A DNA stretch of 64,000 nucleotides from Gloeopeniophorella convolvens. Lineage: Eukaryota > Basidiomycota > Agaricomycetes > Russulales. Within the stretch, counting starts at the first letter, position 1, and each line of letters begins with the position of its first letter. The notes beneath the pieces were generated by a model that made no database searches, was not told where the DNA came from, and saw only the letters and a program-made list of their open reading frames with translations. The translations under genes and the position numbers were made by a program. Positions 21,342 through 33,987 of the stretch are shown piece by piece. Location of the stretch: positions 310,001 through 374,000 of the forward strand of contig WTXD01000016.1 of assembly GCA_022496205.1 (NCBI GenBank), written 5' to 3'.

Positions 21342-23325
21342 ATGAGCAAGCTCAACGCAACTGCATTCGAGTTTGTTCCAGGGCGAGGATTTGGGCCCCG
21401 GCAGCCCCAGCAGTCCGCACCGCCGCAGCCCCCGGCTCCCGCATTCGAGCGCCATGAAGAGACAGAGGCTCCTGCGCCCGCACCAACGATCAGCTTAAAC
21501 ATCGGGGGTCCTAAGCCTACCCCGACGGCGCCCCCGGCTGCTGCGCCTGCCAAGGCGCCGGTGTCCGCTCCATCAGCCGCCCCGGTACCCGCGGCCAAGC
21601 CGTCATCACAAGCCAAGGCGACACCACCCACATCTACCACCCCCTCACGAACACCCGGAAGTGCATCGCCCGCGCCCGCTGCAGCGCCATCATCCAAGAC
21701 GTTTACCCTGGATCGCGCAAAAACCGACACTGCGACGATAGCGCAGGAAGTCGCCGCCGTTGCCGATCGGGAGGTGCTCGAGGATCTCTTCGGTGACAGT
21801 ACGTCCCGAGCTCTCCTATCTTGCGCAGCGGTTGCTCACGGCTGATGGTGTGGCGCACATAGTCAAGGAGCACCTGAACATCGTGTTCATCGGACACGTC
21901 GACGCGGGAAAGAGCACGATGGGCGGGAACATCCTCTTCCTGACCGGGATGGTCGACAAGCGCACTATGGAGAAGTACGAGCGCGAGGCGAAGGAGGCCG
22001 GCCGCGAGAGTTGGTACCTCTCCTGGGCGCTCGACTCGACGCCGCAGGAGCGCCTCAAGGGCAAGACGGTCGAGGTCGGCCGCGCGTACTTCGAGACCAC
22101 TGCGCGGCGGTACACGATCCTCGACGCGCCCGGCCACAAGACGTTCGTGCCATCAATGATCTCGGGCGCGGCGCAGGCGGACATCGCGATCCTCGTCATC
22201 TCCGCGCGCAAGGGCGAGTTCGAGACGGGCTTTGAGAGAGGCGGCCAGACACGCGAACACATTATGCTCGTCAAGACCGCCGGCGTGAACAAGGTTATCG
22301 TCGTGATCAACAAGATGGACGACCCGACCGTCGGTTGGGAAAAGGCGCGCTTCGATGAGATCAAGGATAAGCTCACGCCATTCGTTCGCGGTGCCGGCTT
22401 CAACCTCAAGACGGACGTGACCTGGCTGCCAGTATCGGCATACACAGGTGCCAACCTGAAGGACCGCGTCGCCAAGTCGGTATGCTCGTGGTGGGAGTAC
22501 GCGACCCTGTCTTTTCTCCCGTGTTAGCTTCGCTGACAACGCGCTGCAAGTGGCCCGTCGCTCCTTGAGCACCTCGACAAGACGCCGATGGTCGACCGCA
22601 AGATGAACGGACCCGTGATGATGCCTATCTCAGAGAAGTACAAAGACCTGGGTACGATTGCAGTCGGCAAGGTCGAATCCGGACACATCCGCAAGGGCGA
22701 CACGCTCCTGCTGATGCCCAACAGAGACGAAGTGGAAGTTGCCGCGATGTACAACGAGATGGAGGATGAGGTGAATGTCGCCGTCTCGGGCGACAACGTG
22801 CGCCTCCGCCTGCGCGGTGTCGAGGACGACGACATCTCCCCTGGCTTCGTGCTCACGAGCCCCGGCAAGCCCGTGCACGCTGTGCGGCACTTCGAGGCGC
22901 AGCTCGCCATCCTCGACCATAAGAACATCATCTGTGCGGGCTACTCTGCCGTCTTGCACGTGCACACCCTCGCAGAAGAGGTCACGCTCTCAGTGCGTCC
23001 GGGCGGCTACTTATATTCTGCGCGGCAGCTGACGCCCGCGCGCACGATTTTGCAGGCGCTCTTGCATTACTTTGACAAGTCAACGGGCCGCAAGTCGCGC
23101 AAGCCGCCACAGTTCGCGAAGAGGGGCCAGCGCGTCGTCGCGCTCATCGAGACGAGCGCGCCGATCTGCATCGAGCGCTTCGTGGACTACCCACAGCTCG
23201 GGCGCTTCACGTTGCGCGACGAGGGCAAGACGGTCGCGATCGGGAAGGTGACCAAGCTGGTCGAGCACTCCATCGAGGAGGCCGCCGAGAACCTCGCGAA
23301 TCTCTCCCTCAATGCCGCGGCTTGA
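21342..23325 (+). CDS. SUP35: Eukaryotic peptide chain release factor GTPase subunit eRF3 (Sup35 family)
   Basis: A GTPase that acts with eRF1 in translation termination. Four exons (21342-21798, 21863-22496, 22551-22992, 23056-23325) give 600 aa. The first residues, MSKLNATAFEFVPG, fit the PAM2 consensus (LNxxAxEFxP) that binds the MLLE domain of poly(A)-binding protein. A short Pro/Ala-rich linker follows; there is no Gln/Asn-rich prion-type region. The GTPase domain has GHVDAGKST (G1), DAPGHK (G3) and NKMD (G4). Domains 2 and 3 end in RKSRKPPQFAKRGQRVV, DYPQLGRFTLRDEGKTVAIG and a short tail. Intron 2 uses donor GTACGC at 22497, giving CSWWDGPSLLEHLD at the junction. No frameshift. Identity is firm from the order of motifs and the termination-factor-specific C terminus. 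Confidence 0.93.
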
Positions 23326-24400
23326 GCACGCAGCGGGCACGTGCAGACGTGGGCATAGACGGCTGGTGCGAGGAAGGGCATTAAAAGCACGCCGTTGGCA
23401 GTAGTGTTGTGGTGTCAGATACTGCGAGGATCCCGGTCGGCGAGGCATCATCCCGGGAAGACTCGGTCGTCGTTGTATGTTGTTTGTGGCGCCTACTTAG
23501 ACGCTGCCGCATGTAAGAAAACTGCCTCGTGTAGCATCGGATACCGGTTTCCTGTGATTGTGATATTGGGGAGATGCACTTGCAGCACTCCCTAGGACGA
23601 GCATTGGTAGTATTGGCCCCAGAGATGAAACGCGCGATGCCCAGCTTTGATCTCGGTCAGATAAGTAGTGCCGCAAAATTGCTCCTACGTAGGTGCCCAT
23701 CGTACATCTGGCATGGAAGATGCGCTGCGCTCCGAGGATTAGATTGACAAGCTGCGGGCGAGCTATGCCTCAATCGAGCAAGGCACCTTCACACGCGCTC
23801 CTCATATGCATAGCTGGCACTCGCTCTGCCGTTTGCGGTGCAGGCGCAATTATTCATCGACTACATAAGGCATCCTTGAGAACCACACTACCAGTTTGGA
23901 GCGATAGATACAGTAACATGGCGCAGCGTGGTGAACAACGCCGCCGCCCCTGCCATCTTCTCAAGCTTCAACAAGCTTCAACGTTCAACGCTCACCACTG
24001 GTATCAACCTGTGTCCTCAGGCCGTGGCCATTGGATGTACTCGCATCGTTTGGCGTAGGAGCTGGCTCGACCTTGCGGGTGCGACTCTGTTGCATTCTAG
24101 ATGTAGTCAAAACCAGAGGAGACTGGCGACACTTGCGAATCGTTGCTATGAGTTGATAAGTATTGCCTGAGTCCGATCATGACGGTGCCAATACAGGAGG
24201 CGCTCTCAGGAGGCGCTGTGGCTCGACGCGACGACCGGCGACGACGCGCCTCCGGAGCGTGAGACCACCCGACAATTCTCACTCATTCGACGCCCTGGAT
24301 CCGGCATGTGGCCGCGGTCGTCCTCCAGCCACCCGCCGTTCTCCCGCTCCCTTTCATTTGGACCTATTAGCGTGTGGTCTCACTCCCTCCTGGCTCCCCT
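23326..24400. other. Intergenic, nothing recognised
   Basis: This 1.07-kb stretch lies between eRF3 and the transporter, both on plus. No supported exon was found. It should hold the eRF3 3' end and the transporter promoter. Confidence 0.55.
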
Positions 24401-27267
24401 ATGCCCGCCATCCCGGAGAAAAATCTCGACGCATGTTCCGTGGAGTCTGTTCGGGAGATCGAAGAGAGCCCCACATGCGATTTGCAGGCACCGCAAGATA
24501 ATCCGCTGGGTGTGCAGAGTACCGGATCTGTTGGGGAGCATGCGCTTCCGTACACAGTGCCACCCAGCGACGGTGACGACCCTGTGGCCAAAAAACCGCA
24601 CTGGGAACCTGCACCACCTGCCCGCGACGATACGCCGCGGAAGCCACCCTCATTCGCGCAGAGCGAGCTCCACACGGTGCGACCTCGTTCGTCCTTATCT
24701 CCGTGGGCATCAGGAGCTCATGGTCACCGGCGTATGCAGATCGTCCGTCGCCAGCGCCGGAGACGCAGCGGCGACGACCTTAAGCTGGATGTGACCCACC
24801 CTCGGCGGCCTCATGTCACCCCAGCATGGGAGTTCTCGGTGCGTCCTGCTCGACGTTTCGTAGCGGTCTGGTTGATTCTAAGTGTCGTACTTCCATGGTT
24901 AGGGGTGGGGCTCGATGCGCTATCTAAGTATCTCTTCTCAGGAATTGAAAGAGGCGGAAGAAAGAACCAACGCGCCGCGACAACTACTTCGCCATATCGC
25001 TGCGATGTCGGTATCGGGCAATGATATGGTGGGAAGCGTCTTCTATGCCTTTCCGTTGGTTGCTGCTTCTGCTGGTACGACCATTCGCTCTCTCCATCAC
25101 CGTGCGGGGCTCACCAAGTGCCGTTTACAGGCATCTACTCGCCGATCTGCTTGCTTACGGCTTCGCTGCTGCTTGTGTTTTTGCGACCCCTTCTGCTTGA
25201 GTTGGCCTCCACTGTGCACATCAATGGATCGTGTGTTACATCTCACATGCATTATGTGCTTCTTCAGACTTACTGCCGTTGACAGAAATTACGTGTACCT
25301 TCTGCAGTTTTCCGGAAGGACACTTTCTCTCATTGGCGCAGCAGCGACGCTCCTAGACGCCATAGCCACCTCCACGGTCTCTGCAGCGACGGCGAGCGCG
25401 TACCTCAGTGCCGAGACCCATTTGCCGATGTCTGCTCCCGTTTTGACGATCCTCTTCCTTGTCGTTCTCGGTGTGGTGGCGGTCGCCGGCATCAAGGAGA
25501 ACGCCTCCATTACGGCGGCGGTCTTCATGTTTCATGCACGTGTTTTCATTGTCACGTGCTTCAAGGTCTGACGGGTTTTGTAGATCCTGATCATGGCTAC
25601 GCTCATAGTCGCAAGCATCGTACACTGGGGTGTCAAGGACCCTCATTCTACTACTCTCAAAGACAACTGGTCACAACGTCCCAGCAGTGCCATCGAGACC
25701 ACGCGTGCGATATTCTATGGCATCTGCATCGCGTTCCTCGGTGTCACCGGTACGTTGCTCGCTCGGCGAGGTGAACAGAGCTCATGTTCGTCCCCAAAGG
25801 GTTTGAATGTACGCCGTCTTATATCGAAATGATGAAGTCAAGGACATACGCCTCGGTGGTTCGCAACCTGATCATCATCACAGCTTTCCTCAATACAGTG
25901 TTATCTCTACTTGTATGGTCGCTGCTCCCTGCAAGCACTATCCTCGGCGGCGCGAATCTCTTGTCAGTGCTCGGCCGTCTCGCTGGGGGCAGCTGGTTGC
26001 GCATTCTTGTCCTGGTCGATGCAATCCAGGTGCTACTTGGTGGCGTGCTGACAGGGTCTGTCACGGCTACCCAGCTATTCGACCGTTTGTCGAGGTGAGG
26101 ACGTCGCTAGTCGTGGCACCACCCAGACCTCTCAAAATATGGTTTTCTGCTATAGAGACCACGTCCTACCCAGCTGGTTCAGCCTGAAGCTGCCGGTGAC
26201 GGGGAGTCATTATGTTGCGACTCTCGTCTCTCTCGGGCTTTCTCTATTACTCTTCGTCGCCTCTGGGATGAACTTGTCGACAGTGTCATCAATGTTCTCC
26301 GTCTCATTTTTGTTTGAATTATTCCTCGTAAGTGGCCCTGTGCACCAGCAACCTAGCGTCATCACTGAGTTTGCTTACAGTACGCTCTTTCTACCTTGCT
26401 TCTCAAATTGAACCGGCCACGCTTGTCACGTCCACCACACGCAGGAATGTTTACCCTTCTTATGGCCTTCGTAGTTGTTATTGTGACCTGGGCGGGTAAT
26501 GTTGCACTCAAGTATGCATGCGCCTCTTCTTTGTCACGTTTTCTCACGTTGCTGTGTATAGCCCCACAGCGCTTGCGGTGTTTGCCGCCTCATTTCTCTG
26601 CGTGCTCGGTGCACTGCTCGCGATCGGCGCACAGCCAAGCATCCTGCGCCTTGCCTTACGCTTCTATGCGGCTAGCCCGCTCGCGAGCTGGGCTGTGACC
26701 CGGGGTTGGCAGAGCCGGCTCGTGTCTTGGTACCAGTCCCGCCGGGCCGCGCGCACCTGTGTATGGATTAAGGATGACGACGTGCGCCTTCTCGAATGAA
26801 CGCTTTTATCCCCCGTTGATCCGGCCTCGATCTAGATACATACCATGCTTCAAGCACTGCTTTCCGTACAAAAAAATGCGCCGGACGCGCGCACAGTTGT
26901 CTTCGTGCATGCGTACCATACAATCGACGCCATACCAAGCGAGCTCCACCCCAACGCCCGCCTTCTCGATGAGGCATTCCCTACAATCACTATAGAGTAC
27001 GTATCCGGCTTGCTTCCATGTCGCGCATCCAGCGTTGATGCGCCGCACTGCCCTGCAGTCTTGCGTTCGTATCTGGAACATTCGGCCCGGCGGTAAGCCG
27101 TTCCTTATGTTATGCAGGTGTAGAGCGCTCAGGGCAATGCATGGCAGCTCGTCGAAGCGACGTCGCACACGCTCAACATTCCGCGAAGCCGAATGTGCGC
27201 CGTTTCACTCAGCCGCGAACACCCCTGGGAGCTTGCGGCGTACGGCGGCATGCGAGTCATCATGTAA
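24401..27267 (+). CDS. APC-superfamily amino-acid/polyamine-type transporter
   Basis: A multi-pass membrane carrier. After a hydrophilic N terminus of about 145 residues (ATG 24401), an intron (24839-24941) joins to RQLLRHIAAMSVSGNDMVGS and FYAFPLVAASAGIYSPI. Helices follow in order: LLTASLLLVFLRPLLLELAS; NYVYLLQFSGRTLSLIGAAA; MSAPVLTILFLVVLGVVAVA; ILIMATLIVASIVHWG; FYGICIAFLGVTGFECTPSY; NLIIITAFLNTVLSLLVWSL; WLRILVLVDAIQVLLGGVLT; VATLVSLGLSLLLFVASG; MFTLLMAFVVVIVTWAGNVA; and ALAVFAASFLCVLGALLAIG. A cytosolic domain (VVFVHAYHTIDAIPSELHPN, FVSGTFGPA, NIPRSRM) ends at TAA 27265-27267. About a dozen introns. Intron 25536-25583 appears to be GC-AG (donor GCACGT). Exon joins were checked by phase and by expected continuity, not by cDNA. 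Substrate cannot be read from sequence. Confidence 0.8.
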
Positions 27268-28591
27268 GCCAGTCGGTGATGACGGCAATATTACATCTAG
27301 CCGAAATGGCTGGCACCTCCCGCAGCGGGTTCACGGCTTGTCACGACCTGGTTATGCATTGCTCTAATCGAGGCTTGTTCTGTATTGTAACATTTTCTAC
27401 TAGTCGCCGTCATCCTCACTTGTATAGATCTCTGTTTCCTCTGTTTGAAAGGTCACTACGCTGTTCCTAATCCAGATGATGGCCGTCACAGGCCCGACCA
27501 CCTCGCAACATGGACTCTCACAGAAGCATCTACTTCTCGTGTTCCAAGTACAGCGGTGCGCGTTTTAAACGTCTCCCCGCGGTTACAGTTACCCTACTCC
27601 ATGCTCCGTGCGGCTATCAAGTCTTGCCACATCGGGCAGTTACACGCGGTCCTAACTTCCCGCGACTGCCGAGGACACCAAACGTCCTCGGAGCCCGTCT
27701 CTCCCGATTGTTGGTAGTATATGGTGTCATTACAATCGCGCTGGGCGGCCACATTTATCTCAGCCTGGCAGATCTTTGACTGGCGCCTTGCGTACAGTGG
27801 TGTATAGGCCCATAAGATGTCCAACCCGAATTATCTAGCGGGTATGTTCCATTTGCAGTGAAGTGATGGCTAACCTTCTTCGGCTCCGGAGACAGGCCAT
27901 AGCTCCGTCTAGCCGCTTGATTAGCACCCATAGGCGAACAATAACGACTTTCCGCACGATCGTCGGTGCCATGTGCTAGAGCACATTCACTACTTTAACC
28001 TCACTGTACATTTGCCCTACGTCTTGCCTATAGCCACGCCATGATGCGCGCGGCGCCACTGGCGCCCTGGAACTGCTATTTACGTCTGTCGTGGTGCTGC
28101 ATCAGTGCCAATTCTGCTACAGCTAGGCCGTTTGGCGTATGCTTGGAGACATGTCGTAACAATTACGATGGTGTATTTGGCTGGCGCGTAGGGCCGACAG
28201 CTCGACCTATTCCAGTTGCGCAGTACATGCGCAGATCACCCAATTTGCGAGTCAAATTGGAATCAGACTCCGTGCGGACGGGCGTCGCTGCGATACGGGC
28301 ACCCCTACACACGCTCGGTTTGACGGGTGGCACTGTCAGGTTCTGCAACGAGGCGCCAAGCGCCAGTGCCACTGTGAGCTGACTTACACCTACATCACTC
28401 GCTTGTTGTTTAGCTGTGTCGGGGTGACCGATCCCGGCACCGGCATTCAGCGTAAACGGCGCAGGAATCACAGCACTGGCTTCTCTACGAAGCCTTACAT
28501 CTGCTGTCATTGCCTCCATTCAAGTACCAATACTCACTGTCTCACACCTCGTGTCGAGACTGTTGCGATGCACTTGCTAGGTGTCCTTGGA
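27268..28591. other. Intergenic, nothing recognised
   Basis: This 1.3-kb stretch has no convincing exon or repeat. It marks the change from the housekeeping block to the second accessory region. Confidence 0.55.
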
Positions 28592-28600
28592 TATATTTAA
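28592..28600 (+). promoter_or_regulatory. TATA box of the small gene at 28675
   Basis: TATATTTAA lies 83 bp before the ATG. Similar TATA-like boxes at comparable distances precede several paralogous genes in the window. Confidence 0.5.
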
Positions 28601-28674
28601 GGACTGTGCTGTCGACGCATCGTAGCAACAAACTACCATTCCTCTTGTACCAATTCATCAGCAACCTATCTAGC

Positions 28675-29045
28675 ATGGTCAACGTGCAACAAATCGTGGC
28701 GGAGGGCGACGCGAAGCTACGGGAAGTACGACAGCTGAGTAACACCTACGGATACAACCTACTCCCAGCCGACTCCGACTTTGTCGAGAGTCTCGTCCAA
28801 ACGTGAGTCTTCCTAGCTGCTCTTTTTTTCACGATCATTTTCTCATCGAGTATTTCACAGAGCGATGGACCTCAAGGAGACGCTGAAGCACAGCAGCATA
28901 TTGCATCGAAATAGCGTCGCAAAGGATTACACTAGCAGGGCCGAGCAGGCGTTGAGTGCAATGCGGGTATGTGTTATCAGAACGCCATGCCTAGGGGTGT
29001 CCTAACTTGCGGTCGCAGGCTGGGATAGTGAGGGCGCAGGGTTAG
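28675..29045 (+). CDS. Small protein of the DUF6532 N-module family (86 aa)
   Basis: Three exons: 28675-28802, 28861-28966 and 29019-29045. Exon 1 encodes MVNVQQIVAEGDAKLREVRQ... and ends in phase 2 within CAA-AC. Exon 2 (106 nt) encodes MDLKETLKHSSILHRNSVAK, then DYTSRAEQALSAMR. Exon 3 adds AGIVRAQG. It is predicted wholly alpha-helical, charged and cytosolic, with no signal peptide. The phase-2/phase-0 intron pair and exon-2 length match seven other genes here, three of which continue into a DUF6532 domain. It may be an independent small protein or the surviving 5' end of a larger gene. Function unknown. Confidence 0.65.
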
Positions 29046-31003
29046 AATACGACACGTAGATACTGGGCCTTGGGTGCTGCGGGTGTCGGTACTGGTGTCT
29101 TGAAGGGTTCACACCGCTGTATACGAGGGCGCGCCGGGACGTGGGACATGCCGCGTTGCCAATCCCTGGCGATCCATTGCATCGAGTCCTCAGGCCGAGG
29201 TATGAAATCTACTCTAGCAGCCGACTCGCATCCCTTCGTTTGTAGAGAATTTTGTTTCGCTGTCTATATTTGTCTCGCACGACGTAGCTTTCGCGAAGGA
29301 ACATGCTTGGACTTGACTTTGGCCTGATCGTCAACTTATAAAGCCACAATGTGGCCATTAAGTCCAAGAGTAACTCGTACAATCTGAGTGTAACGGGGTA
29401 TAGTCCTGGCACACCGTATAGCCATTTTGAAAGCCATCCTCACGCGCCAGTAGACGCCCGGTACGGCATCATAAGAACTTGCAGCCAGGATTATATGCAT
29501 ACTGGTGGTGACACATGATGTTTGAAAGGATGGGATGAATCGAGTCAGCCGTTGAGGCAAAACTAACTTTCGCTGTTTGGCGGTCACTGGGTGTCTCAAA
29601 TATTGACCCTTGTGCTTATGTCAATTTCGGCATCGTTCTGCCACGCTCGGATCTCGACAGAGAAGACTCACGGTCTTTTGAGTGCGCCAGAATTATCCAT
29701 AAGTTAATGCATCCTTGAGCTTTTGTAGAAGATATCCGATGAAACGAAGCGGATGATCATCATGATGCCACTAGTAGCGGATTTGAGTCGGGATTCGTTA
29801 CACGGCCCGCGGGCGCCGGGAGCGAGTCCAGCTATGTAGTCCAGCCACGTGACCTGTCCGTTCCTACTGGTCGGGATGCGCGGCATCGCCATCCTCTGTC
29901 TGGCCTCGCTATCCCTCATATAGTCCACTACCCGGCACTGTCCCAAGAGCTACGCTCTTCCTGGCATGCGACTGGTCCTCGTTCGCTCCGAGTCAACCCT
30001 ATCCGACCACCCGCACAGAAAACCCTATTCGAGCATTTCAAAGTTGTGTGCTTCTAGGAGCATTCACTCTGCAAAAAATCGAGGCATAGTACCGTGATGG
30101 TCCTTGTACAGAGGAATGTTTATCATCGCTAGCAGACGGAAAACGCGTTCCGGACACGGCTTTCATCCCGGTGCAGCCATTCAACTCCTCTGACAGCGAG
30201 GTGTATTTGGCAGTATGTAAGCTACACGTCTCTATCAACTCGCTTCGGATCACACATTGTTTATCTGACAGATGGTCTTCTCTGCGTCGCATCTATCCAA
30301 GAGAGAAATTTTCCGTTGCCAGCTAGGACCCATGTTCCAGACTCAACAGCGGCATTCCGGATTGCTCCGCCAGGTTAGCCCAACCATCGCACGTTGTTCC
30401 TCGGTGCCAACGATCGAGTTGCTGCTGACCTCTGTTCTGATCTGCAAGGCACCCCCACAGCGACCGAAGTCCATAATGGCACTATGAATTACACGGCGTG
30501 GACAGGCATAGGGAGCTCTGTATATGAGCTAGCAAATCGTTATAATCTCGTGCCGAGGTAGCGTTGCGTTTAGCACTAGGGCTGTGCCTCGGGCGGCAGT
30601 GTCCTGGGCTTCCTTGGAAGATTGCATCACACATGTGCTGTCGATGGCACAAACGTCTTCATAGTCCCGATACAACAACCCTGGAAAGCCCACAAGGGTC
30701 CTTCAAGCTGTCGTTACTATGGACTCAGGGCATTGCCGATATGATGGGTCCATTGACGCTTGCGATGCGCCATTCATTGAAGTGCCATCACTAGTGCCCT
30801 TCGACAATATGCTGCGATGTCAGATCATCCGTGCCAAAGAGACTACAGCTGAGTGTACCGCAGCCACCTCATGCCGTGAGTGCATTGCCAGGGCCGATCC
30901 GCTGTACCTATAAGAGGCCTAGGTGGAGTCGTTCCGTCCTCAAATCCTCTCCCTGTCTACCCTCCAGCCGATTCAGAACACTTCCTTGTATTGAAGCCGT
31001 TTG
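29046..31003. other. Intergenic, with two possible exons of a decayed membrane-protein gene
   Basis: Mostly without signal. On plus, 30153-30212 reads DTAFIPVQPFNSSDSEVYLA before a GTATGT donor, and 30439-30557 reads DLQGTPTATEVHNGTMNYTA... before a GTAGCG donor. These resemble ectodomain segments of a large basidiomycete membrane-protein family recalled from memory. I could not chain them into a continuous gene, and the following sequence is full of stops. The best reading is a relic, and it is weak. Confidence 0.25.
30908..30914 (+). promoter_or_regulatory. TATA-like box of the small gene at 31004
   Basis: CTATAAG lies about 93 bp before ATG 31004, in the same relative position as in its paralogues. 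Confidence 0.45.
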
Positions 31004-31432
31004 ATGAAAGCTGAAACGATCAAGACTGCCTGGGACATCATCGTTCATCGACATCCCTTAGAACCGCCGCGTTCCGAGCTCGGAGATAGCCTACTCGATC
31101 AAGCTCGTCAATTGTATGCGGCAAACAGGGGGGCGTTTGGGCAATCCTATTGTGAAAATATCGAGTCTCGATTGGAATAGTGAGTACCTTCATTTTTCTG
31201 GCTATAATGGGGTTCTGACGCGGACGTATATACCAAGTGCGGAGGATTGCGGGAAATGCTTAGCACAACTGAGGCAATCACCATGTGATATAGAACGTGG
31301 AAAGCGGACGTACGAACAGGCTTGTGAAGCTGCGCTGGACGCAATTGGGGTGAGTCGTCCTGAAACCTGACATTCAACTTGCTGACACCATCTTCGATGC
31401 AGACTGCCCGGGATAAACCACGATCCCACTGA
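31004..31432 (+). CDS. Small protein of the DUF6532 N-module family (105 aa)
   Basis: Exons 31004-31179, 31238-31349 and 31403-31432. The product begins MKAETIKTAWDIIVHRHPLE, has LLDQARQLYAANRGAFGQSY (a typical ...A..LL...+..F/Y pattern) and the exon-2 segment AEDCGKCLAQLRQ... to CEAALDAIG, and ends TARDKPRSH. Intron 1 (GTGAGT) is phase 2 and intron 2 (GTGAGT) is phase 0, as in the other members. Exon 2 is 112 nt, the longest in the family. It contains more Cys than its paralogues. No membrane segment. Function unknown. Confidence 0.62.
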
Positions 31433-33121
31433 GGGTCAGGGAGCTAGTCTTGGGTCTCGTTGAGGCTCACGTTGTCAATTCTCCTGATAATCCTTGCACC
31501 TCAAGGCCTCATCTTTTGCCGACGTTACACAGTGGACGTGTAGGCTCTAGGACTCATCGCCGGTGTACTTCGAAGTTTAACGTTTATGTTTTTGATACAT
31601 TATAGTAATATTTGTTGGGACTCTGTATATGGTAGAGATGTGACCGCGGGTTCGGAGCCGAGCTAAGACGTTCTCGACGCCCTGGGTCGGCGCGCGACGG
31701 TGGTGCTGCCTAGCTCAGTACTAGTGAGGCTTACAGTAAGTACCACCAGGCCCGTGCGCGCGCGCTCTGGGGTCTCAGTCACATGATCAGCATGACCACT
31801 GGAAGTCCGACGCGTCAACTTATAATTATGTCATCGAATCGCTCCAAGCAACGCTCTGTGCGCTGTGTATTCGCACAACTGGATCCGGTGCATTGGGTCG
31901 CTTTCCCGCTATGGTGAGGCGTCAGCCTAAACTCCTTTGGAGTTTCTACACGGGAGTCGTCATCGCCACTTACTAGCCTTGAGCTCTCTCCGAGTCGGTG
32001 TTCCAAAAGTGATGTGTTGTCTGTGCCACAGGCAGATACACTCACTCCCGAGAATAGCCAGGCAGACTTCAGAGCTGGCACCGCAGGAGAGAGCGTGTCA
32101 GGGATCCTTGCGATGATGATGATCCTGCTTTGCCATACGGCAATGTCCATGACCTACCTCCACGTTACTACGCGCCTGATGCTCTATGAGGGCCGCGAGT
32201 ACGTCCTGTCTTCAACCCGTGTCTATTTTTGCGCTTATCCATGCTCTTCACGGTACTCACGCACCACAGACTCAAATGCATGCAGGCTTATCTGGGCATA
32301 AATGTCCGGTTGCCTGTACAGCACACCGGAGCGCTTGAGTGAAGTGTCTCTTCATTTGACCTCCGGAGCCGGGTCCACAGTCTCCTGCACTGCCGCCAGG
32401 CGTTTAGTCTTTGGTTCTTTCTTGTGACTACTCGTTCTCTTCACGCAGAAAACTTTGCACTGACGAAGGTTGCTCCACTTTGGAGCTGTGCCAAGTTCCA
32501 CACTAAGCTCAATGTAGGTACACATGGCTGTAGTGGTGACTCATACTCACACTACTCGTAGGCGCAAATGATTCTGGGGATGCGGAGAATTAAATCAATA
32601 CCCCGCTGGGCCTTATCGTTACATCGCCTGATGTCGATGACCTCCCTCGCGGCACGAGTCAGATGCGCCACGTTATGGTCCTGGTCTTCGAGACACATCC
32701 ACAAGTGTTTTGCTCAGCCCACTGTTCCTGATTCTCAGCATCATTCTCACAACGGCTAGGATAGAGTACGATACCGAACGCCTGCGTTGCATGGAAGTTC
32801 TCATCTTACTCTGGCAGTTATACGGCAGCGTGCTAGCCATGAGGCCCAGAATGTCCTTATCGGACATCAGGAACGAACCCTGATCACATACATCCCCACC
32901 ACCGTCTATCAAGAAGTCTATGAAATCGCGTTTGTGAAATCGCAGCTCCTAGGCAGTGCAAGGAGCCAGTCTTACCGGACATCCGGTTAGCGCCCCTGCA
33001 TCAACCGTTGTGTTTGCGCTGCAAGTCCTGGTACTTAAGACCTGTATTACGTGCGGGACTCTACAAGTTGTCGACCGCGCAACCCTTACCATCTCCGCGA
33101 GAAGTATAGGACTCTACCGCC
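31433..33121. other. Intergenic, nothing firmly recognised
   Basis: This 1.7-kb stretch has short open frames only, including a plus-strand hydrophobic stretch near 32098-32160 (SVSGILAMMMILLCHTAMSM) that could be a relic of a membrane protein. No supported gene model. Confidence 0.45.
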
Positions 33122-33987
33122 ATGGACGTACTCCACGCTTTGAATAACTTACGGCCCTCGGAGCGAGCGAAGCATGGTGATCAAATCCTGCAAGAGGCGA
33201 GCGCGTTGCTGGAGATGCACAAGGACGTGCTGATGGAGCATGACCAATATGATATGTTCGAGGGACGTTTGACGATGTAAGTCGGCTGCCCTAGTATTCG
33301 CGCGAGTGATCGATATTGACGATGGTGCTCTTTTCAAAGAGCGAAGGAAGCACGGTACGGCCTAGAAGATTCGAAGAATGTATTCAAGCGCAGTCATCAG
33401 TCCAAGTACTATCATGAGATGGCGCAAGAGATACTTCAGTTGATCAAGGTACGACGACCTGAAACTTAGCTGGACATTTCACTGAAGCTCTTCTGTGACA
33501 GCAATCCACCTTGGATGCAATCCATGACGAGGATGGACTCCATCCTGAAGCACAAAGTAGCCCTGCCGACGCCTCTCCGCGCGAGCTTAGAGAGGCAGCT
33601 GATCACGACGGGGTCTCGGTACCTCAGATCAGCGTCTCACCTTGCGCTTCCACGACAAACCAGCGCACATCGAGCGCATCTGCTGGCACCACCGCGCTGC
33701 GAGTCTCGCTCCATTTGAACGCACCGCCCACGCCGCCTTCCAGCGTCCCACCGTCTCCCGAACACCAGACTACCGTCAATGGGTCTCCTCTACTGCTCAA
33801 CGTAACCCTCCGGCCGGAGCTAACAGTTCTCTATCAGCATGCCGAACTGCCGATCGAGCGGCCACAGCCTTTGACCATGTCGACCTCACTTCTCACCCCT
33901 CCCTTGACGCCCGCGACGCCATTGAAGCCTTCTCCCACCATGGCACGCTTAGCTTCCCAGAACTCTACTAGGGCTCTCGTATCCTAG
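33122..33987 (+). CDS. DUF6532 N-module family protein with Pro/Ser/Thr-rich tail (249 aa)
   Basis: Exons 33122-33276, 33340-33448 and 33502-33987. The N terminus MDVLHALNNLRPSERAKHGD is very close to the gene at 44054 (MEVLKHPDTLRPSKRVQRAE), and exon 2 has ARYGLEDSKNVFKRSHQSKY, YYHEMAQEILQLIK. Instead of stopping or entering DUF6532, exon 3 encodes 161 residues rich in Pro, Ser, Thr and Ala (TPPSSVPPSPE, SLLTPPLTPATPLKPSPT). The tail looks disordered, with many SP/TP sites that could be phosphorylated, which is notable because the next gene (34339-35659, convergent) is kinase-like. The link between them is inference. Confidence 0.65.

Noticed and set aside
30153..30557. A complete membrane-receptor-like gene
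   Set aside because: Two exon-like stretches read well, but they could not be linked through further exons without stops. Only a weak relic note is kept.
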